A stretch of DNA of 64,000 nucleotides from Larkinella knui (lineage in GTDB: Bacteria; Bacteroidota; Bacteroidia; Cytophagales; Spirosomataceae), in contig NZ_RQJP01000005.1 of NCBI RefSeq assembly GCF_003858645.1, forward strand, positions 1-64,000, written 5' to 3'. A program made the translations under genes and the position numbers. A model generated the notes under the pieces. The model searched no databases. It had not been told where the DNA came from and was given only the letters and a program-made list of their open reading frames with translations. Numbering within the stretch: position 1 is the first letter of the stretch; every line of letters begins with the position of its first letter. Positions 1-9,376 of this stretch are shown here, piece by piece.

Positions 1-1
1 G

Positions 2-1168
2 GCGACGTATTATCAGGATGAGCAGATTCCGGCGCTTCTGGGGAGCATCTTTGAGAACAACCGGGCGGTCAACTGTGCCGCGGGGTTGTATCTCAACAGC
101 GGCTCGTACAACACGCTGGTGTGCCAGTTGCAGCTGGAGAACACGGGCCGGGCGCTGCAGGACGACCGGCTCGAACGCGTCAACCATGCCTCCGTGGCCA
201 TGGTCTCCTGTACAAATACCCCAACGACCCCTCCTGCTAATAAACCGCCTATTCCACCAACTCCAACCGTCATGACGCCCCTGACCGCTCAGGTAGGTGT
301 GCCTTTCTCGGGAACGCTGGCGGCTTTCACGGATCCTGAAGGCAGCACGCTGACGTACGGGTTAAGTGAGTTGCCCAGTGGACTGAGTTTAGCCTCGACC
401 AACCGAAGTAGTAGTGCTGCTACTGCAAACCGGGTGGTTAGTGGCACCCCCACCAAAGCAGGCACCTATGCACTAACGTATTCCGCCACGGACGAACAGG
501 GGGCAAAAGGCAGTGTAACTTTCAATTTGACCGTCAATCCGGCTCCGGTTACTTCTGTCGTGACTGGTAATTTTGAGGGGTTTCTGGACAAACTGGAATG
601 TGGGAGCATCCGGGGCTGGGTCTGGGATCGCAATAAACCCAACACGCCACTTACGGTCGAATTTTACCTGGAAACCGGGTCTCCGGTTTCCACCACAATA
701 CTGGGTCGTGCCGATGCCGGGATTTATCGGTCCGATTTAAAAGACGCGGGCAAGGGTAACGGAGCGCATGCTTATAACTTTGCGGCTCCTTCGGGCCTGA
801 AGAACGGGGCCCTGGTGCGAGCCCGCGTATTGGGTAGTACCTATGTATTGAAAGGCTCTCCCAAGACGTATCAGTGCGCAAGTGCCCGTCTTTCAGCCGA
901 AGATCATGCCGGAATTGAAGTAACGGTGTTGGGTAATCCCGTTATCACGGATGTGTTGGAAATTGAAATCCGGGGCGCGGAAAACCAGCAACTGCAATTG
1001 CAATTGTCGGATGCGCAAGGCCGGACAATTATGGAACGCGAGGTGGAGTGGCCGGGAGTCATTGAACGGCAGCGGCTGCCAGTCATCAGCCAGTCGGCGG
1101 GTTTGTTGTGGCTCCGGGTCAGTACGGCCAGCCAATCGAAAACCGTAAAAGTATTGAAATCAAAGTAA
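2..1168 (+). CDS. C-terminal part of a secreted T9SS-sorted protein with Ig-like domain
   Basis: The reading frame is open to the left edge of the window, so the start lies upstream and only about 388 residues are visible. The middle part (roughly nt 270-540) looks like a He_PIG-type putative Ig domain: it has the pattern DPEGSTLTYGLSELPSGLSL, a later SGTPTKAGTY and a terminal TFNLTVNP. A second module (nt 570-880) contains GWVWDRNKPNTP and is a cell-surface-type beta domain that I cannot name. The last 90 residues fit a type A T9SS sorting tail: NPVITDVLEIEI, LQLSDAQGR, GLLWLRVST, then a basic end with VKVLKSK. By family knowledge such tails direct passage through the outer membrane and surface attachment or release. 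Catalytic function, if any, lies outside the window. Confidence 0.75.
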   Translation, partial: ATYYQDEQIPALLGSIFENNRAVNCAAGLYLNSGSYNTLVCQLQLENTGRALQDDRLERVNHASVAMVSCTNTPTTPPANKPPIPPTPTVMTPLTAQVGVPFSGTLAAFTDPEGSTLTYGLSELPSGLSLASTNRSSSAATANRVVSGTPTKAGTYALTYSATDEQGAKGSVTFNLTVNPAPVTSVVTGNFEGFLDKLECGSIRGWVWDRNKPNTPLTVEFYLETGSPVSTTILGRADAGIYRSDLKDAGKGNGAHAYNFAAPSGLKNGALVRARVLGSTYVLKGSPKTYQCASARLSAEDHAGIEVTVLGNPVITDVLEIEIRGAENQQLQLQLSDAQGRTIMEREVEWPGVIERQRLPVISQSAGLLWLRVSTASQSKTVKVLKSK

Positions 1169-1554
1169 TCTTCCGGTTGTATTATCGAACAGCCAAATGT
1201 GTCCTTGGGCGGATAAACCGTTGGAAGCAGGCGTCTCTGTGCCTGACGAGTTTATGCCCTTATTCCCCGCTTTGTAGTAGATAACCTGCGCTGGCATGTC
1301 GCGGTTCAGTATGCCCGCCGTCGACCGTTTCGCATTCTTCCTTTCAAATCAAGTACCGGTTAAAAACAGAAGGGATTCAGGCCGGCAAATAGCTCGTGAT
1401 ACTGACGGTCTTGAGCCGTTGTGTACTGCTCTGAAAATTACCCATAGCAAGCCGATTACTTACACCGCCCTGCTGTTCGGTTTTGGCAACTAATCGGGCT
1501 GATAGCGCCTGTTTTTAATTATCGCACAACTAATTTAATGCCATATAATAAAGT

Positions 1555-1592
1555 AAGGAAAACCGGATGAATTAAATTCGCCGGTTTTCCTT
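1555..1592. terminator. Perfect 12-bp inverted repeat, likely terminator
   Basis: The arm aaggaaaaccgg (1555-1566) pairs perfectly with ccggttttcctt (1581-1592) across a 14-base AT-rich loop. Both ends are A- or T-flanked, so it could work in either direction. It lies about 390 bases after the stop of the T9SS protein, which is far for that gene's own terminator. Confidence 0.6.
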
Positions 1593-2026
1593 GTCTGTTA
1601 AATGCGGTATTTAATGGGCAGTGTACAAGGTATATATAAATTATTGTACAAGCAAATAAAATGGTTAAAAATACTTCAAATGCCCCCAGACTTAGTACAA
1701 TTTGTAGAAATTATATTCCGGTAAAAATTTGAGTAGTAAATACGCTGGCACCATCCAGCAAGTGGTAGTGGATTAAGCCAGCTGAGAATTCAGTTAATCT
1801 TAAGATCTGTGTCTGATAAAAGATATTAAATAATTACTTAAAGTATTTGCAAAATAAAATTCTATTTTTATTCAATTTATAAGTATTATTTTTGTAATGC
1901 ATTAATACATCAAAGGTCTATTTATGGCCACTAAAGAGTTCAAGTGGAGAGCTGAGTGGCAGATTTTGTATTTTAGATAATTAATCCGCATAAATAATTT
2001 CGTTTTACGAATTGAGTAATTTTACT

Positions 2027-2034
2027 TACCTTGC
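2027..2034 (+). promoter_or_regulatory. Candidate Bacteroidota -7 box for the polysaccharide operon
   Basis: The sequence ttaccttgcac resembles the TAnnTTTG -7 element of Bacteroidota but lacks one T. It sits about 110 bases before the wza-like start in an AT-rich stretch. No clear TTG -33 element is found at the usual spacing, so this is only a candidate. Confidence 0.25.
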
Positions 2035-2144
2035 ACAAATTTTTAACAAGTTCTGATACGTATTATTGACCTGGAAAAGTTAGTCTGACAGTAGAACTCA
2101 GGTTTTTTGCAGAATCAATATCATTATTCTATTAAAGTGACTGT

Positions 2145-2945
2145 ATGAATCAACGTAAACTGAGTGTCCGGAGTGGGTTTTGGCTGATCGGTTTGTGCAT
2201 TTGGCTGACGGGTTGTGTTTCAAGTAAGAAATTGGTTTTGTATCAAAAAGGTGGGGTCGGTAAAGATACTATTGCGCTTGCTCCACGGTATATATCGACA
2301 ATCAAAGTAGGGGATGTGCTGTCTGTACAAGTGAGCAGCTTTAGTCCGGAAGCAACGGCCCTGTTTAATCCGTATACGGCAATAACGGCCATGTCAGGAA
2401 CGAGCTCGATGCAAAATTCGCCTACGACTCCTTTACCCTATTTGCCAGGCTATCTGGTGAGTGAAGAGGGCCAGATTGAGCTGCCACTGATTGGTAAGTT
2501 TACGGTTCAAGGCTTGACTAATAGTCAGGCTGCCAAGCAGATCCGGCAGAAACTTCTTGATTACCTGAAAGAGCCGACCGTCAACGTCAGAAACCTTAAT
2601 TTTCAGATTTCGGTCACCGGTGAGGTGGCCCGGCCGTCGCTCTTTACCATCCCCAATGAACACATTACACTGCCCGAAGCACTGGGTCTGGCAGGCGATA
2701 TTACCATTTTTGGCCAACGGACGAATGTGCTGGTAATCCGGGAAGAAAATGGAGTGCGGACTTTCAACCGGGTCGATTTAACGAAGCGGGATCTGTTCCG
2801 GTCGCCTTTTTACAACCTGCACCCAAACGATATTGTATATGTCGAACCCGGCAAGGCCCGAATCGCCAATGCCGATCGTACTTACCAATTGGTACCGATA
2901 ATTCTTAGTGCCTTATCGATTATAGCCATTGTTATAACTCGTTAA
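2145..2945 (+). CDS. Polysaccharide export outer-membrane lipoprotein (Wza family)
   Basis: A 266-residue protein. It begins with a lipoprotein signal ending in the lipobox LTGC (Cys near residue 24), so it should be lipidated and sent to the outer membrane. A Poly_export domain follows (about residues 45-140, with IKVGDVLSVQV and the later YLVSEEGQIELPLIGKF). Next comes an SLBB-type segment (about 150-235, with ISVTGEVARPSLFTIP). It ends in a hydrophobic helix (VPIILSALSIIAIVIT), as is usual for Bacteroidota Wza relatives. By family knowledge it forms the outer-membrane exit of a Wzy-dependent polysaccharide secretion machine. It is the first gene of the locus and lies four bases before its kinase partner, which implies co-translation and joint function. 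Confidence 0.92.
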   Translation: MNQRKLSVRSGFWLIGLCIWLTGCVSSKKLVLYQKGGVGKDTIALAPRYISTIKVGDVLSVQVSSFSPEATALFNPYTAITAMSGTSSMQNSPTTPLPYLPGYLVSEEGQIELPLIGKFTVQGLTNSQAAKQIRQKLLDYLKEPTVNVRNLNFQISVTGEVARPSLFTIPNEHITLPEALGLAGDITIFGQRTNVLVIREENGVRTFNRVDLTKRDLFRSPFYNLHPNDIVYVEPGKARIANADRTYQLVPIILSALSIIAIVITR

Positions 2946-2949
2946 CACC

Positions 2950-5286
2950 ATGGTAAATAATTCATACACACCTTATCAAGCTTACGAAATTGCACCACAG
3001 CCCAATCTGCGGACTACGCTTATGCGTTATCTGCGGTTCTGGCCGTGGTTTGCGCTTTCGATAGTTACACTCCTTGCTGCAGCTTATGTGTATTTGCTCT
3101 ACCAGGCTCCGGTCTACAGAGTTCACGCCAGTTTGCTGATCAAGGACGAAAAGAAGGGGGGGATTTCTGCCGAGAACCTCATGAAAGAACTCTATCTTTT
3201 CAATAAAAATGTAAGTATCGACGATCAGATTGAAATTCTTAAGTCCTACACCTTGATGGATCGGGTGGTAAAAACCCTGGGGCTCGACGTTCAATACTAC
3301 AACACAACATCTACCTATAACCGGGAGATTTACGCAGAGTCACCCATCCGGTTGATTATCGAAAAATCGAACCCTGATCTGCTCTCGACCGAACTGAATT
3401 TTACATTCGTTGATGACAAGACGTTTTTATTAAACGGCTATTCGTATCCATTTAACCAGACCATCAAAACGCCTTATGGATTGTTGCGGGTTTTTGGTCT
3501 CAAACCCATTACGGCCAGTACGCAGCCCGTTCTGGTAACCGTATCTACTCACTCACGAGCGGTTAACAGCTATTTGAACAAGCTGAATGTGGAACCGGCT
3601 GCCAAAGAATCCAACGTATTGGAATTGAGTATGGAGGAAACCGTGCCGGACAAAGCCGAAGCGATTTTAAACCAACTGGTCAATGCGTATAGTAAAGAAG
3701 CCATCTTTGACAAAAACAAGGATGCCGGTAATATGCTCAACTTCATTGAGGAACGGCTGGCTTTGATTGCGGGCGAGCTTTCAAAAGTTGAACAGGAGGT
3801 TGAAACCTACAAGTCGACCCAGGGTATTACGGATCTGAGCGTACAGGCTCAGACTTTTCTGTTGACTGTTAAAGAAAATGATGCCCAGCTCAATGAGGTC
3901 AATATGCGTCTGAGCGGGTTGGCGGACATCGAGCGGTATGTGGCCAGACAGACGGGTGACAAAAGTGTGGCACCCGCTACCATTGGGCTGAACGACCCGA
4001 CCCTGACCGGTTTGCTGACCAAGGTATCGGAACTGGAACTGAAGCGCGATGAGATGTCGCGCATGATGGCCAGTAACAGCCCCATGCTCCTGTCGATCGA
4101 CAGTCAGATTAAAACAATCAAAGGCAGCATTAATGAAAATATCCAGACGATGCGCCAGCAGCTGACCAGTAGCCGGGAGCACTTGTTGACTAATAACCGC
4201 AGGCTGGAGGGCATGATTCGGACCGTTCCCGGTAAGGAACGAACGCTGCTCAATATTACGCGGCAGCAGGTTATCAAAAACGGGCTGTATACCTATCTGC
4301 TTCAGAAACGGGAAGAAACCGCCCTGTCGGCAGCTTCAACCGTGTCGGACAGCCGGATTGTTGACGCAGCCCGAACGGATGAAAGCCCGGTTGCTCCGGT
4401 CAAAAGCACGATTTTTCTGATTTTCGGCTGCATTGGTTTATTACTGCCAATCGGGTTTATCGAAATCAAAGATGCCTTGAACGATCGGGTGATGCGACGG
4501 TCTGACGTCGAAGAGTTTACGCAGGTTCCTATTTTGGGCGAGATCGTGAAAGGAAACAAGGTGACCACGGACAATCTGGTGTTTAAACCGCGGATGCGTT
4601 CGGTTATTGGCGAACAGATTCGGGCTTTACGTACCAATCTGCATTTTCTGCGGAACGAACAGCAGCGAAGCCAGGTGTTGCTTTTTACGTCCTGCATCAG
4701 CGGTGAAGGCAAGTCGTTTATTTCGCTTAATCTGGGTGCCAGTCTGGCTATGGTAGATCATACCACGGTTATTCTGGAAATGGATCTGCGGAAGCCCCAG
4801 CTGCATAAAAACCTGCACATGGAAAATCAGGCGGGCATCAGCAATTACCTGCTTGGCGAAGCGACGGTCGATGAACTATTGCAACCCATTATGGGCTACT
4901 CAAACTACTTCATCATTACGGCGGGTCCCTTGTTGCCCAATCCTGCGGAGCTGCTCAGTTCGCCCCGACTGGGTGAGCTGTTCCGGGAATTACGGCAACG
5001 CTTCGATTACATCCTGGTTGATTCGCCCCCTGTTGGTCTGGTAACCGACTCTCAGGTCATTGCCCCTTTTGCCGATGTTACGCTCTTTATGGTCCGGCAT
5101 GACCATACACCGAAAATCCACCTTAAAATGGTAGACGCCCTGTTTAAAGAACAGCGATTCCAGAATTTAAGCATCGTTCTGAATGCAATCGGTGAAGGAG
5201 AAGCCCATTACTACAACTACGGGTATGGCGAGTACTACGGTGGAGGAGATACCAAAAAACAAATAGAAAAGGGAAAGAGAACCTAG
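2950..5286 (+). CDS. Polysaccharide co-polymerase with tyrosine autokinase (Wzc-like)
   Basis: A 778-residue inner-membrane protein. A Wzz-type N-terminal domain has its first membrane helix near residues 30-55, followed by a long periplasmic part with coiled-coil character (about 270-430). A second helix (IFLIFGCIGLLLPIGFIEI) leads into a cytoplasmic BY-kinase domain. The kinase shows Walker A GEGKS (585-589), Walker A' ILEMDLRKP (about 608) and Walker B LVDSPP (Asp near 691). The C-terminal end has a tyrosine cluster, HYYNYGYGEYY (from residue 753), which is the usual autophosphorylation tail. By family knowledge it controls chain length and couples polymerisation to the Wza exit channel. 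It is translated four bases after the export lipoprotein. Confidence 0.93.
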   Translation: MVNNSYTPYQAYEIAPQPNLRTTLMRYLRFWPWFALSIVTLLAAAYVYLLYQAPVYRVHASLLIKDEKKGGISAENLMKELYLFNKNVSIDDQIEILKSYTLMDRVVKTLGLDVQYYNTTSTYNREIYAESPIRLIIEKSNPDLLSTELNFTFVDDKTFLLNGYSYPFNQTIKTPYGLLRVFGLKPITASTQPVLVTVSTHSRAVNSYLNKLNVEPAAKESNVLELSMEETVPDKAEAILNQLVNAYSKEAIFDKNKDAGNMLNFIEERLALIAGELSKVEQEVETYKSTQGITDLSVQAQTFLLTVKENDAQLNEVNMRLSGLADIERYVARQTGDKSVAPATIGLNDPTLTGLLTKVSELELKRDEMSRMMASNSPMLLSIDSQIKTIKGSINENIQTMRQQLTSSREHLLTNNRRLEGMIRTVPGKERTLLNITRQQVIKNGLYTYLLQKREETALSAASTVSDSRIVDAARTDESPVAPVKSTIFLIFGCIGLLLPIGFIEIKDALNDRVMRRSDVEEFTQVPILGEIVKGNKVTTDNLVFKPRMRSVIGEQIRALRTNLHFLRNEQQRSQVLLFTSCISGEGKSFISLNLGASLAMVDHTTVILEMDLRKPQLHKNLHMENQAGISNYLLGEATVDELLQPIMGYSNYFIITAGPLLPNPAELLSSPRLGELFRELRQRFDYILVDSPPVGLVTDSQVIAPFADVTLFMVRHDHTPKIHLKMVDALFKEQRFQNLSIVLNAIGEGEAHYYNYGYGEYYGGGDTKKQIEKGKRT

Positions 5287-5401
5287 CATGCCCGGTTTAT
5301 CATCGCTATTCAAAGCCCTATCCAGGCCTTAGTAATACCACAGGTGCCCATTGACAAACCCCAGAACCGTACTTCTTATTCATTAGATATTCACACGATT
5401 T

Positions 5402-6070
5402 ATGCTAAGCCTCAACTCACAATACCAAACTCTTTACGTATATGCAGAGGAGCGGAACCGGCGCGGTGATTTCACGTATCGATATTTTGGAAAACGGACA
5501 TTTGATATCTGTCTCAGCTTACTGGTCACTTTATGTGTCCTGATCTGGATGATTCCCCTGATTGGCCTACTCATCAAGTTGAGTTCACCAGGCCCGATAT
5601 TGTTCATCCAGAAGCGCACGGGCTACCGGGGAACCTCTTTCAACTGCTTGAAATTCAGAACGATGACGCACGATCCGGAAGCGTCATTCAAGCAAGCCAA
5701 GAAAAACGATGATCGGGTAACACCACTTGGTCGGTTTCTGCGGAAAACCAACCTGGACGAAATGCCCCAATTTCTCAATGTGCTCATTGGCGACATGAGC
5801 ATTGTGGGACCCCGACCCCACGCCGTTCAGCATAGTGCCCAATTCTGGAATACCATGCCGGAATACCGGAAACGCTACCGGGTAAAACCGGGCATCACCG
5901 GCCTGGCGCAAATAAATGGATGCCGGGGAGAAATCGATCATGTAATTAAAATGCGTCACCGGGTACGGTATGACCGTTTTTATAACCGCAAGAAATCAAT
6001 TCTCTTCGATTTGTGGATTTGTTGGCTAACAATAAAGGCGATGGTGGGTGAAAATGAAAATGCCTGGTAA
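5402..6070 (+). CDS. Initiating undecaprenyl-phosphate sugar phosphotransferase
   Basis: A 222-residue bacterial sugar transferase of the short, single-helix type (PglC/WcaJ catalytic core). A hydrophobic segment (CLSLLVTLCVLIWMIPLIGLL, near residues 38-58) precedes the conserved SSPGPILFIQKRTGYRG and FNCLKFRTM. The family signature LDEMPQFLNVLIGDMSIVGPRP follows, then KPGITGLAQING. By family knowledge it moves a sugar-1-phosphate from a nucleotide sugar onto undecaprenyl phosphate and so starts each repeat unit in the cytoplasmic membrane. The identity of the sugar cannot be read from the sequence. It follows the co-polymerase after a 115-base gap and precedes the antiterminator, consistent with one polysaccharide operon. 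Confidence 0.92.
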   Translation: MLSLNSQYQTLYVYAEERNRRGDFTYRYFGKRTFDICLSLLVTLCVLIWMIPLIGLLIKLSSPGPILFIQKRTGYRGTSFNCLKFRTMTHDPEASFKQAKKNDDRVTPLGRFLRKTNLDEMPQFLNVLIGDMSIVGPRPHAVQHSAQFWNTMPEYRKRYRVKPGITGLAQINGCRGEIDHVIKMRHRVRYDRFYNRKKSILFDLWICWLTIKAMVGENENAW

Positions 6071-6089
6071 TTAAACGGTTTTCAAAAGG

Positions 6090-6572
6090 ATGTCCTGGTA
6101 CGTATTATATACAAAGTCCCGAACTGAAAAAGTAGTAGCGGATAAATTGCGGGAACGGGGTATCGAGGTGTATTGTCCATTAATTAAGACGAAGCGCAAA
6201 TGGTCGGACCGGGTGAAAACCGTAGAAGAGCCGCTCTTTCGATCTTACTGTTTTGTCAATCTTGAAGAACAACAACGCGCGCAGGTATTTGGTGTACATG
6301 GAATTGTCCGGTACTTATTCTGGATGAATAAACCCGCGGTGGTAAGAGACTCAGAAATCGATACCATTAAGCGTATGCTTAATGAAGTTGATAACAACCA
6401 CATTCGGGTAGAAACCTTTTCTTCGGCCGACCGAATAAAAATAAAATCCGGTTGCTTTACTGATTCTGAAGGAAAAGTAATTAGCCAGCAGGGAAAAACG
6501 CTGGCGGTATTTATTGATTCTCTCCAAATGGTTATAAAGGTCGATTTGTCAAGAACGATCGTTTCCATTTAA
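6090..6572 (+). CDS. NusG-like transcription antiterminator (UpxY/RfaH type)
   Basis: A 160-residue protein with an N-terminal NGN domain (WYVLYTKSRTEKVVADKL and later LFRSYCFVNLEEQQR) and a C-terminal KOW-like segment (about 110-160). It resembles the UpxY specialised NusG paralogues that Bacteroidota keep in capsule and exopolysaccharide operons. These bind RNA polymerase and allow full-length transcription of very long operons. The start ATG at 6090 is preceded by AAAAGG, one of the few ribosome-site-like motifs here. The gene lies directly ahead of the AT-rich polymer genes, so those are its likely targets. It could be a general NusG, but the length and context favour the locus-specific type. 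Confidence 0.85.
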   Translation: MSWYVLYTKSRTEKVVADKLRERGIEVYCPLIKTKRKWSDRVKTVEEPLFRSYCFVNLEEQQRAQVFGVHGIVRYLFWMNKPAVVRDSEIDTIKRMLNEVDNNHIRVETFSSADRIKIKSGCFTDSEGKVISQQGKTLAVFIDSLQMVIKVDLSRTIVSI

Positions 6573-6756
6573 ATAAAATACTTAAAATAATTCATTTCAA
6601 GTATCCTTTCACTATGATACAGTAGGTCTTCAATGGGACTGAAAGGGCGAAGCCGTAAGAATTAATTAGGTAAACTGTTCCTATATTTTAAATGCCGTAT
6701 CAACTAAAGTATTTTAATCAAATCGCGTGCCAGAAATAAATACTATTAAATCAATA

Positions 6757-7662
6757 ATGAAAAAAATAAAGATTACGTTACTGGTTATTTTAGGTATTAT
6801 CGTTCTAGTAGAGCTAGTAGGTCGGTATTATGGATTGACCAACTATCCTCTTTATAACTCAAGTGATGAATTTGAATATTTGTTGAAACCAAATCAGGAT
6901 GTAACTATTTACAGAAATCGATTTGTAACCAATGCCTATTCAATGCGTAGTGATGCCATTAATGAAAAGGATTCGATAGTTGTTTTATTACTAGGTGATT
7001 CGGTACTAAATGGCGGAAATTCCATCGATCAGGATAGTTTGGCAAGCACAATGCTGGAAAAAGAATTGTTTCATAAGTATGGTAAAAAAGTTAGGGTATT
7101 AAATATTAGTGATAAAACTTGGTCACCGGACAATACAGTTGCTTATTTAAAAAAATATGGCGTTTTCAAGGCAGATATGATGCTTTTGGTGGCCAATAGT
7201 GGTGATGCATACGACCCAATGACTTTTCGGCCTATTGTAGGGGTTGCTTCAACCCATCCTGCCCAAAACCAACTTTTTGCGTGGCAAAATCTAATTGCCA
7301 AGGCTTGGCCAGTCCTTAAAAAAACGATTTTAGGTCAGTCGGACCTATCGAAATTAACGGGCAACCAGATAGAAAAAAAAGAAAAATTTATTAAAGGCTT
7401 TGCGGCACTGGATAGCATTTCCAGACGATTAAAAATACCGTTCTCTATTTATTTACACCGCACGCAGCCGGAGTTAGAAAGTAATAAACTAGATCCAGGC
7501 GGGTTAGCAATAGTTAATTTTTGTAAAGAACAGGGGGTGCCCATTTATATTAATCGATTCAAAACTACTTATTTTATCGATGAAATCCATTTAAATAACA
7601 CCGGACAGAAAGCATTAATGAAAGATTTACTGCCCATTGTTCGTCATGATTTGAAATTATAA
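6757..7662 (+). CDS. Membrane-anchored SGNH/GDSL-hydrolase-like protein
   Basis: A protein of 301 residues from the ATG at 6757; a GTG ten codons upstream is possible, but the ATG starts a clean signal anchor (KKIKITLLVILGIIVLVEL). The rest should be outside the membrane. Block I of the SGNH fold is present as LLLGDSVLNGG (catalytic Ser) and block V as DEIHLNNTGQ (Asp-x-x-His). By analogy with other polymer loci it may add or remove acyl groups on the polysaccharide, perhaps with the acyltransferase at 14469. The gene is strongly AT-rich compared with the upstream genes. The substrate is unknown and the hydrolase role is inferred from the motifs only. Confidence 0.65.
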   Translation: MKKIKITLLVILGIIVLVELVGRYYGLTNYPLYNSSDEFEYLLKPNQDVTIYRNRFVTNAYSMRSDAINEKDSIVVLLLGDSVLNGGNSIDQDSLASTMLEKELFHKYGKKVRVLNISDKTWSPDNTVAYLKKYGVFKADMMLLVANSGDAYDPMTFRPIVGVASTHPAQNQLFAWQNLIAKAWPVLKKTILGQSDLSKLTGNQIEKKEKFIKGFAALDSISRRLKIPFSIYLHRTQPELESNKLDPGGLAIVNFCKEQGVPIYINRFKTTYFIDEIHLNNTGQKALMKDLLPIVRHDLKL

Positions 7663-7794
7663 TATAGATAAACTATCTAATTTTGATAAAAATAAGCGTC
7701 ATACATAAATACAGGCCCGTTTAAATTGATACTTCAATAATGAATAATCACTGCCAGGTTTAAAAATTTAGCCTTATTTGGTAGTTTATAAATC

Positions 7795-9324
7795 ATGTCA
7801 ACCACTAAAAGATTAATTTCAGGTACGGCTGCTTCTTGGGCGGGCATTGGCGTTACAATGCTTACTCAAATAGCTTTAGTACCTATCTTTTTAAGCTACT
7901 GGGATATAAAAACATATGGCGTCTGGATAGCGATACAAGCTTTATTGAATGTGCTCAGTACAATGGATAGAGGGTATAATGATTTTCTGGAGTACGAGTT
8001 TTTAAAACTAGGCGAGCCTAATAAAAATCAAATAGGCTATATACTGTGGTCTGGCATTTTTGTTATTATTCTGGTCAGTATTTTCGAAACGGCCGTTGTC
8101 TACTATCTGAGTTTTTATCTGAATGTTGAAGTTCTTTTAAAAGAAGGTAAAGTTGAAGATCCTACTTTATTGAATGAAATTAGATGGTCTTTGATGATTC
8201 AGTGGGTTATATGGTCTGTTGCCAATGTCATTGGCCTTTTTTCCCGATCGTTAAGCGCTTTTGGTTACTTCCCAAGAATGGGATGGTGGAATGTTTTAAT
8301 ATCCATTTCCAATTCTATAGTTTCAGTAGTAATTGTTATTTTTGGGGGCAGTCTGTTATCTGCAAATATCGGAATTGGCATATCGTCGGTGTCATTTTTA
8401 TTGCTTCAATACATCGATGTCCAGAAACTATTAAATAAAGTAGGGGTTACTTCCAATCGCTACTCAATACGGGTTGGATTTAGGTATTACATCACCTCCT
8501 TTGGTCTGTCTGCCCGGTATTTTCTGGAAAATTTCAGGCAACAGGGGATTCGGCTGATCATTTTACCTTTCTCGGGAATCAAAGGATTGACCGCATTTTC
8601 CACAACGCGAACGGTTGCGAATGTAGCCCAGCAAGGCTTATTAACGATTACACATCCCTTACTACCAGAATTGATGCGGTTTTTGAGGGAAAAAGACCAA
8701 AATAAGATGGAAGCCTCCTTTGGGACCGTTTGGCTCGTTTTATTATTCATCCTCGCACCGGGTGTCGTCGTATTGCAGGTGATCGCGCCATTTTTGTTTT
8801 CTATCTGGACAAAAGGCCAAATAGAATTTCTTCCCCCTCTGTTCGCAACCTTATCCATCGGGGTTTTATTCTACGCATTAGGGCAACCCGCCATGGCCGT
8901 TGTTGTTGGCAATAACCGGTTAAAACAACAGATTATCTTGTCAGTTATCTCCGCGCTTGTGGTGGTAGGTACTATGTTTGCCTTAATGCCATATTTTGGT
9001 ATCGTAGGGGCCGGAATCGCACTGTTGATTGCAGAAATCGTGGCTGCTATCGGCTTTATACGATTTGCCAGTTTGTGGTTGCCAAATAGTGGTCTTAAAT
9101 GGCCGGTCAAAGTCTTTAAAATTGCGTTATTATCGGTCCTGATAGCCGCAGCAGGCATATCGATGATGGTGTATTTTCCTTCAGTCAGATGGGAGATTTT
9201 TAGCGCCACTATTCTTGCTTTATACTGGAACGCAGTCCGCTATTATAGAAACATGCCGTATATGGCTATTCAAAAAATAAATTCCTTATTCAAAAAACTA
9301 TCCTTTAGTATAAAAACCGTATAA
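7795..9324 (+). CDS. Polysaccharide repeat-unit flippase (Wzx-like)
   Basis: A 509-residue, highly hydrophobic protein with about 12-14 predicted membrane helices, spread over the whole length in the manner of the Polysacc_synt/MATE-like family. The N-terminal pattern SGTAASWAGIGVTMLTQIALVPIFLSYW is typical of oligosaccharide flippases. Such proteins turn lipid-linked repeat units from the cytoplasmic to the periplasmic side of the inner membrane. Its position between the initiating transferase and the polymerase candidate supports this. The base composition is AT-rich, as in the neighbouring polymerase gene. The transported glycan cannot be predicted. Confidence 0.85.
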   Translation: MSTTKRLISGTAASWAGIGVTMLTQIALVPIFLSYWDIKTYGVWIAIQALLNVLSTMDRGYNDFLEYEFLKLGEPNKNQIGYILWSGIFVIILVSIFETAVVYYLSFYLNVEVLLKEGKVEDPTLLNEIRWSLMIQWVIWSVANVIGLFSRSLSAFGYFPRMGWWNVLISISNSIVSVVIVIFGGSLLSANIGIGISSVSFLLLQYIDVQKLLNKVGVTSNRYSIRVGFRYYITSFGLSARYFLENFRQQGIRLIILPFSGIKGLTAFSTTRTVANVAQQGLLTITHPLLPELMRFLREKDQNKMEASFGTVWLVLLFILAPGVVVLQVIAPFLFSIWTKGQIEFLPPLFATLSIGVLFYALGQPAMAVVVGNNRLKQQIILSVISALVVVGTMFALMPYFGIVGAGIALLIAEIVAAIGFIRFASLWLPNSGLKWPVKVFKIALLSVLIAAAGISMMVYFPSVRWEIFSATILALYWNAVRYYRNMPYMAIQKINSLFKKLSFSIKTV

Positions 9325-9376
9325 AACGTAGAATTATCTTTAGTACAGATCGCGTAAATAACTAAAAAAGAGAATT

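Larger units (their letters stand above)
1169..2144. other. Long non-coding region upstream of the polysaccharide operon
   Basis: About 975 bases with no convincing gene. The first 400 bases have ordinary GC content. From about 1510 the region becomes strongly AT-rich, as expected for a promoter and leader. The only clear element is the terminator hairpin at 1555-1592. A 65-codon frame at 1296-1493 has no recognisable protein character. The last 100 bases probably carry the promoter of the export operon. Confidence 0.7.

Noticed and set aside
1296-1493. 65-codon frame in the gap before the polysaccharide operon
   Set aside because: The composition is not protein-like, it has no recognisable motif, and it is placed in a region that otherwise looks non-coding.
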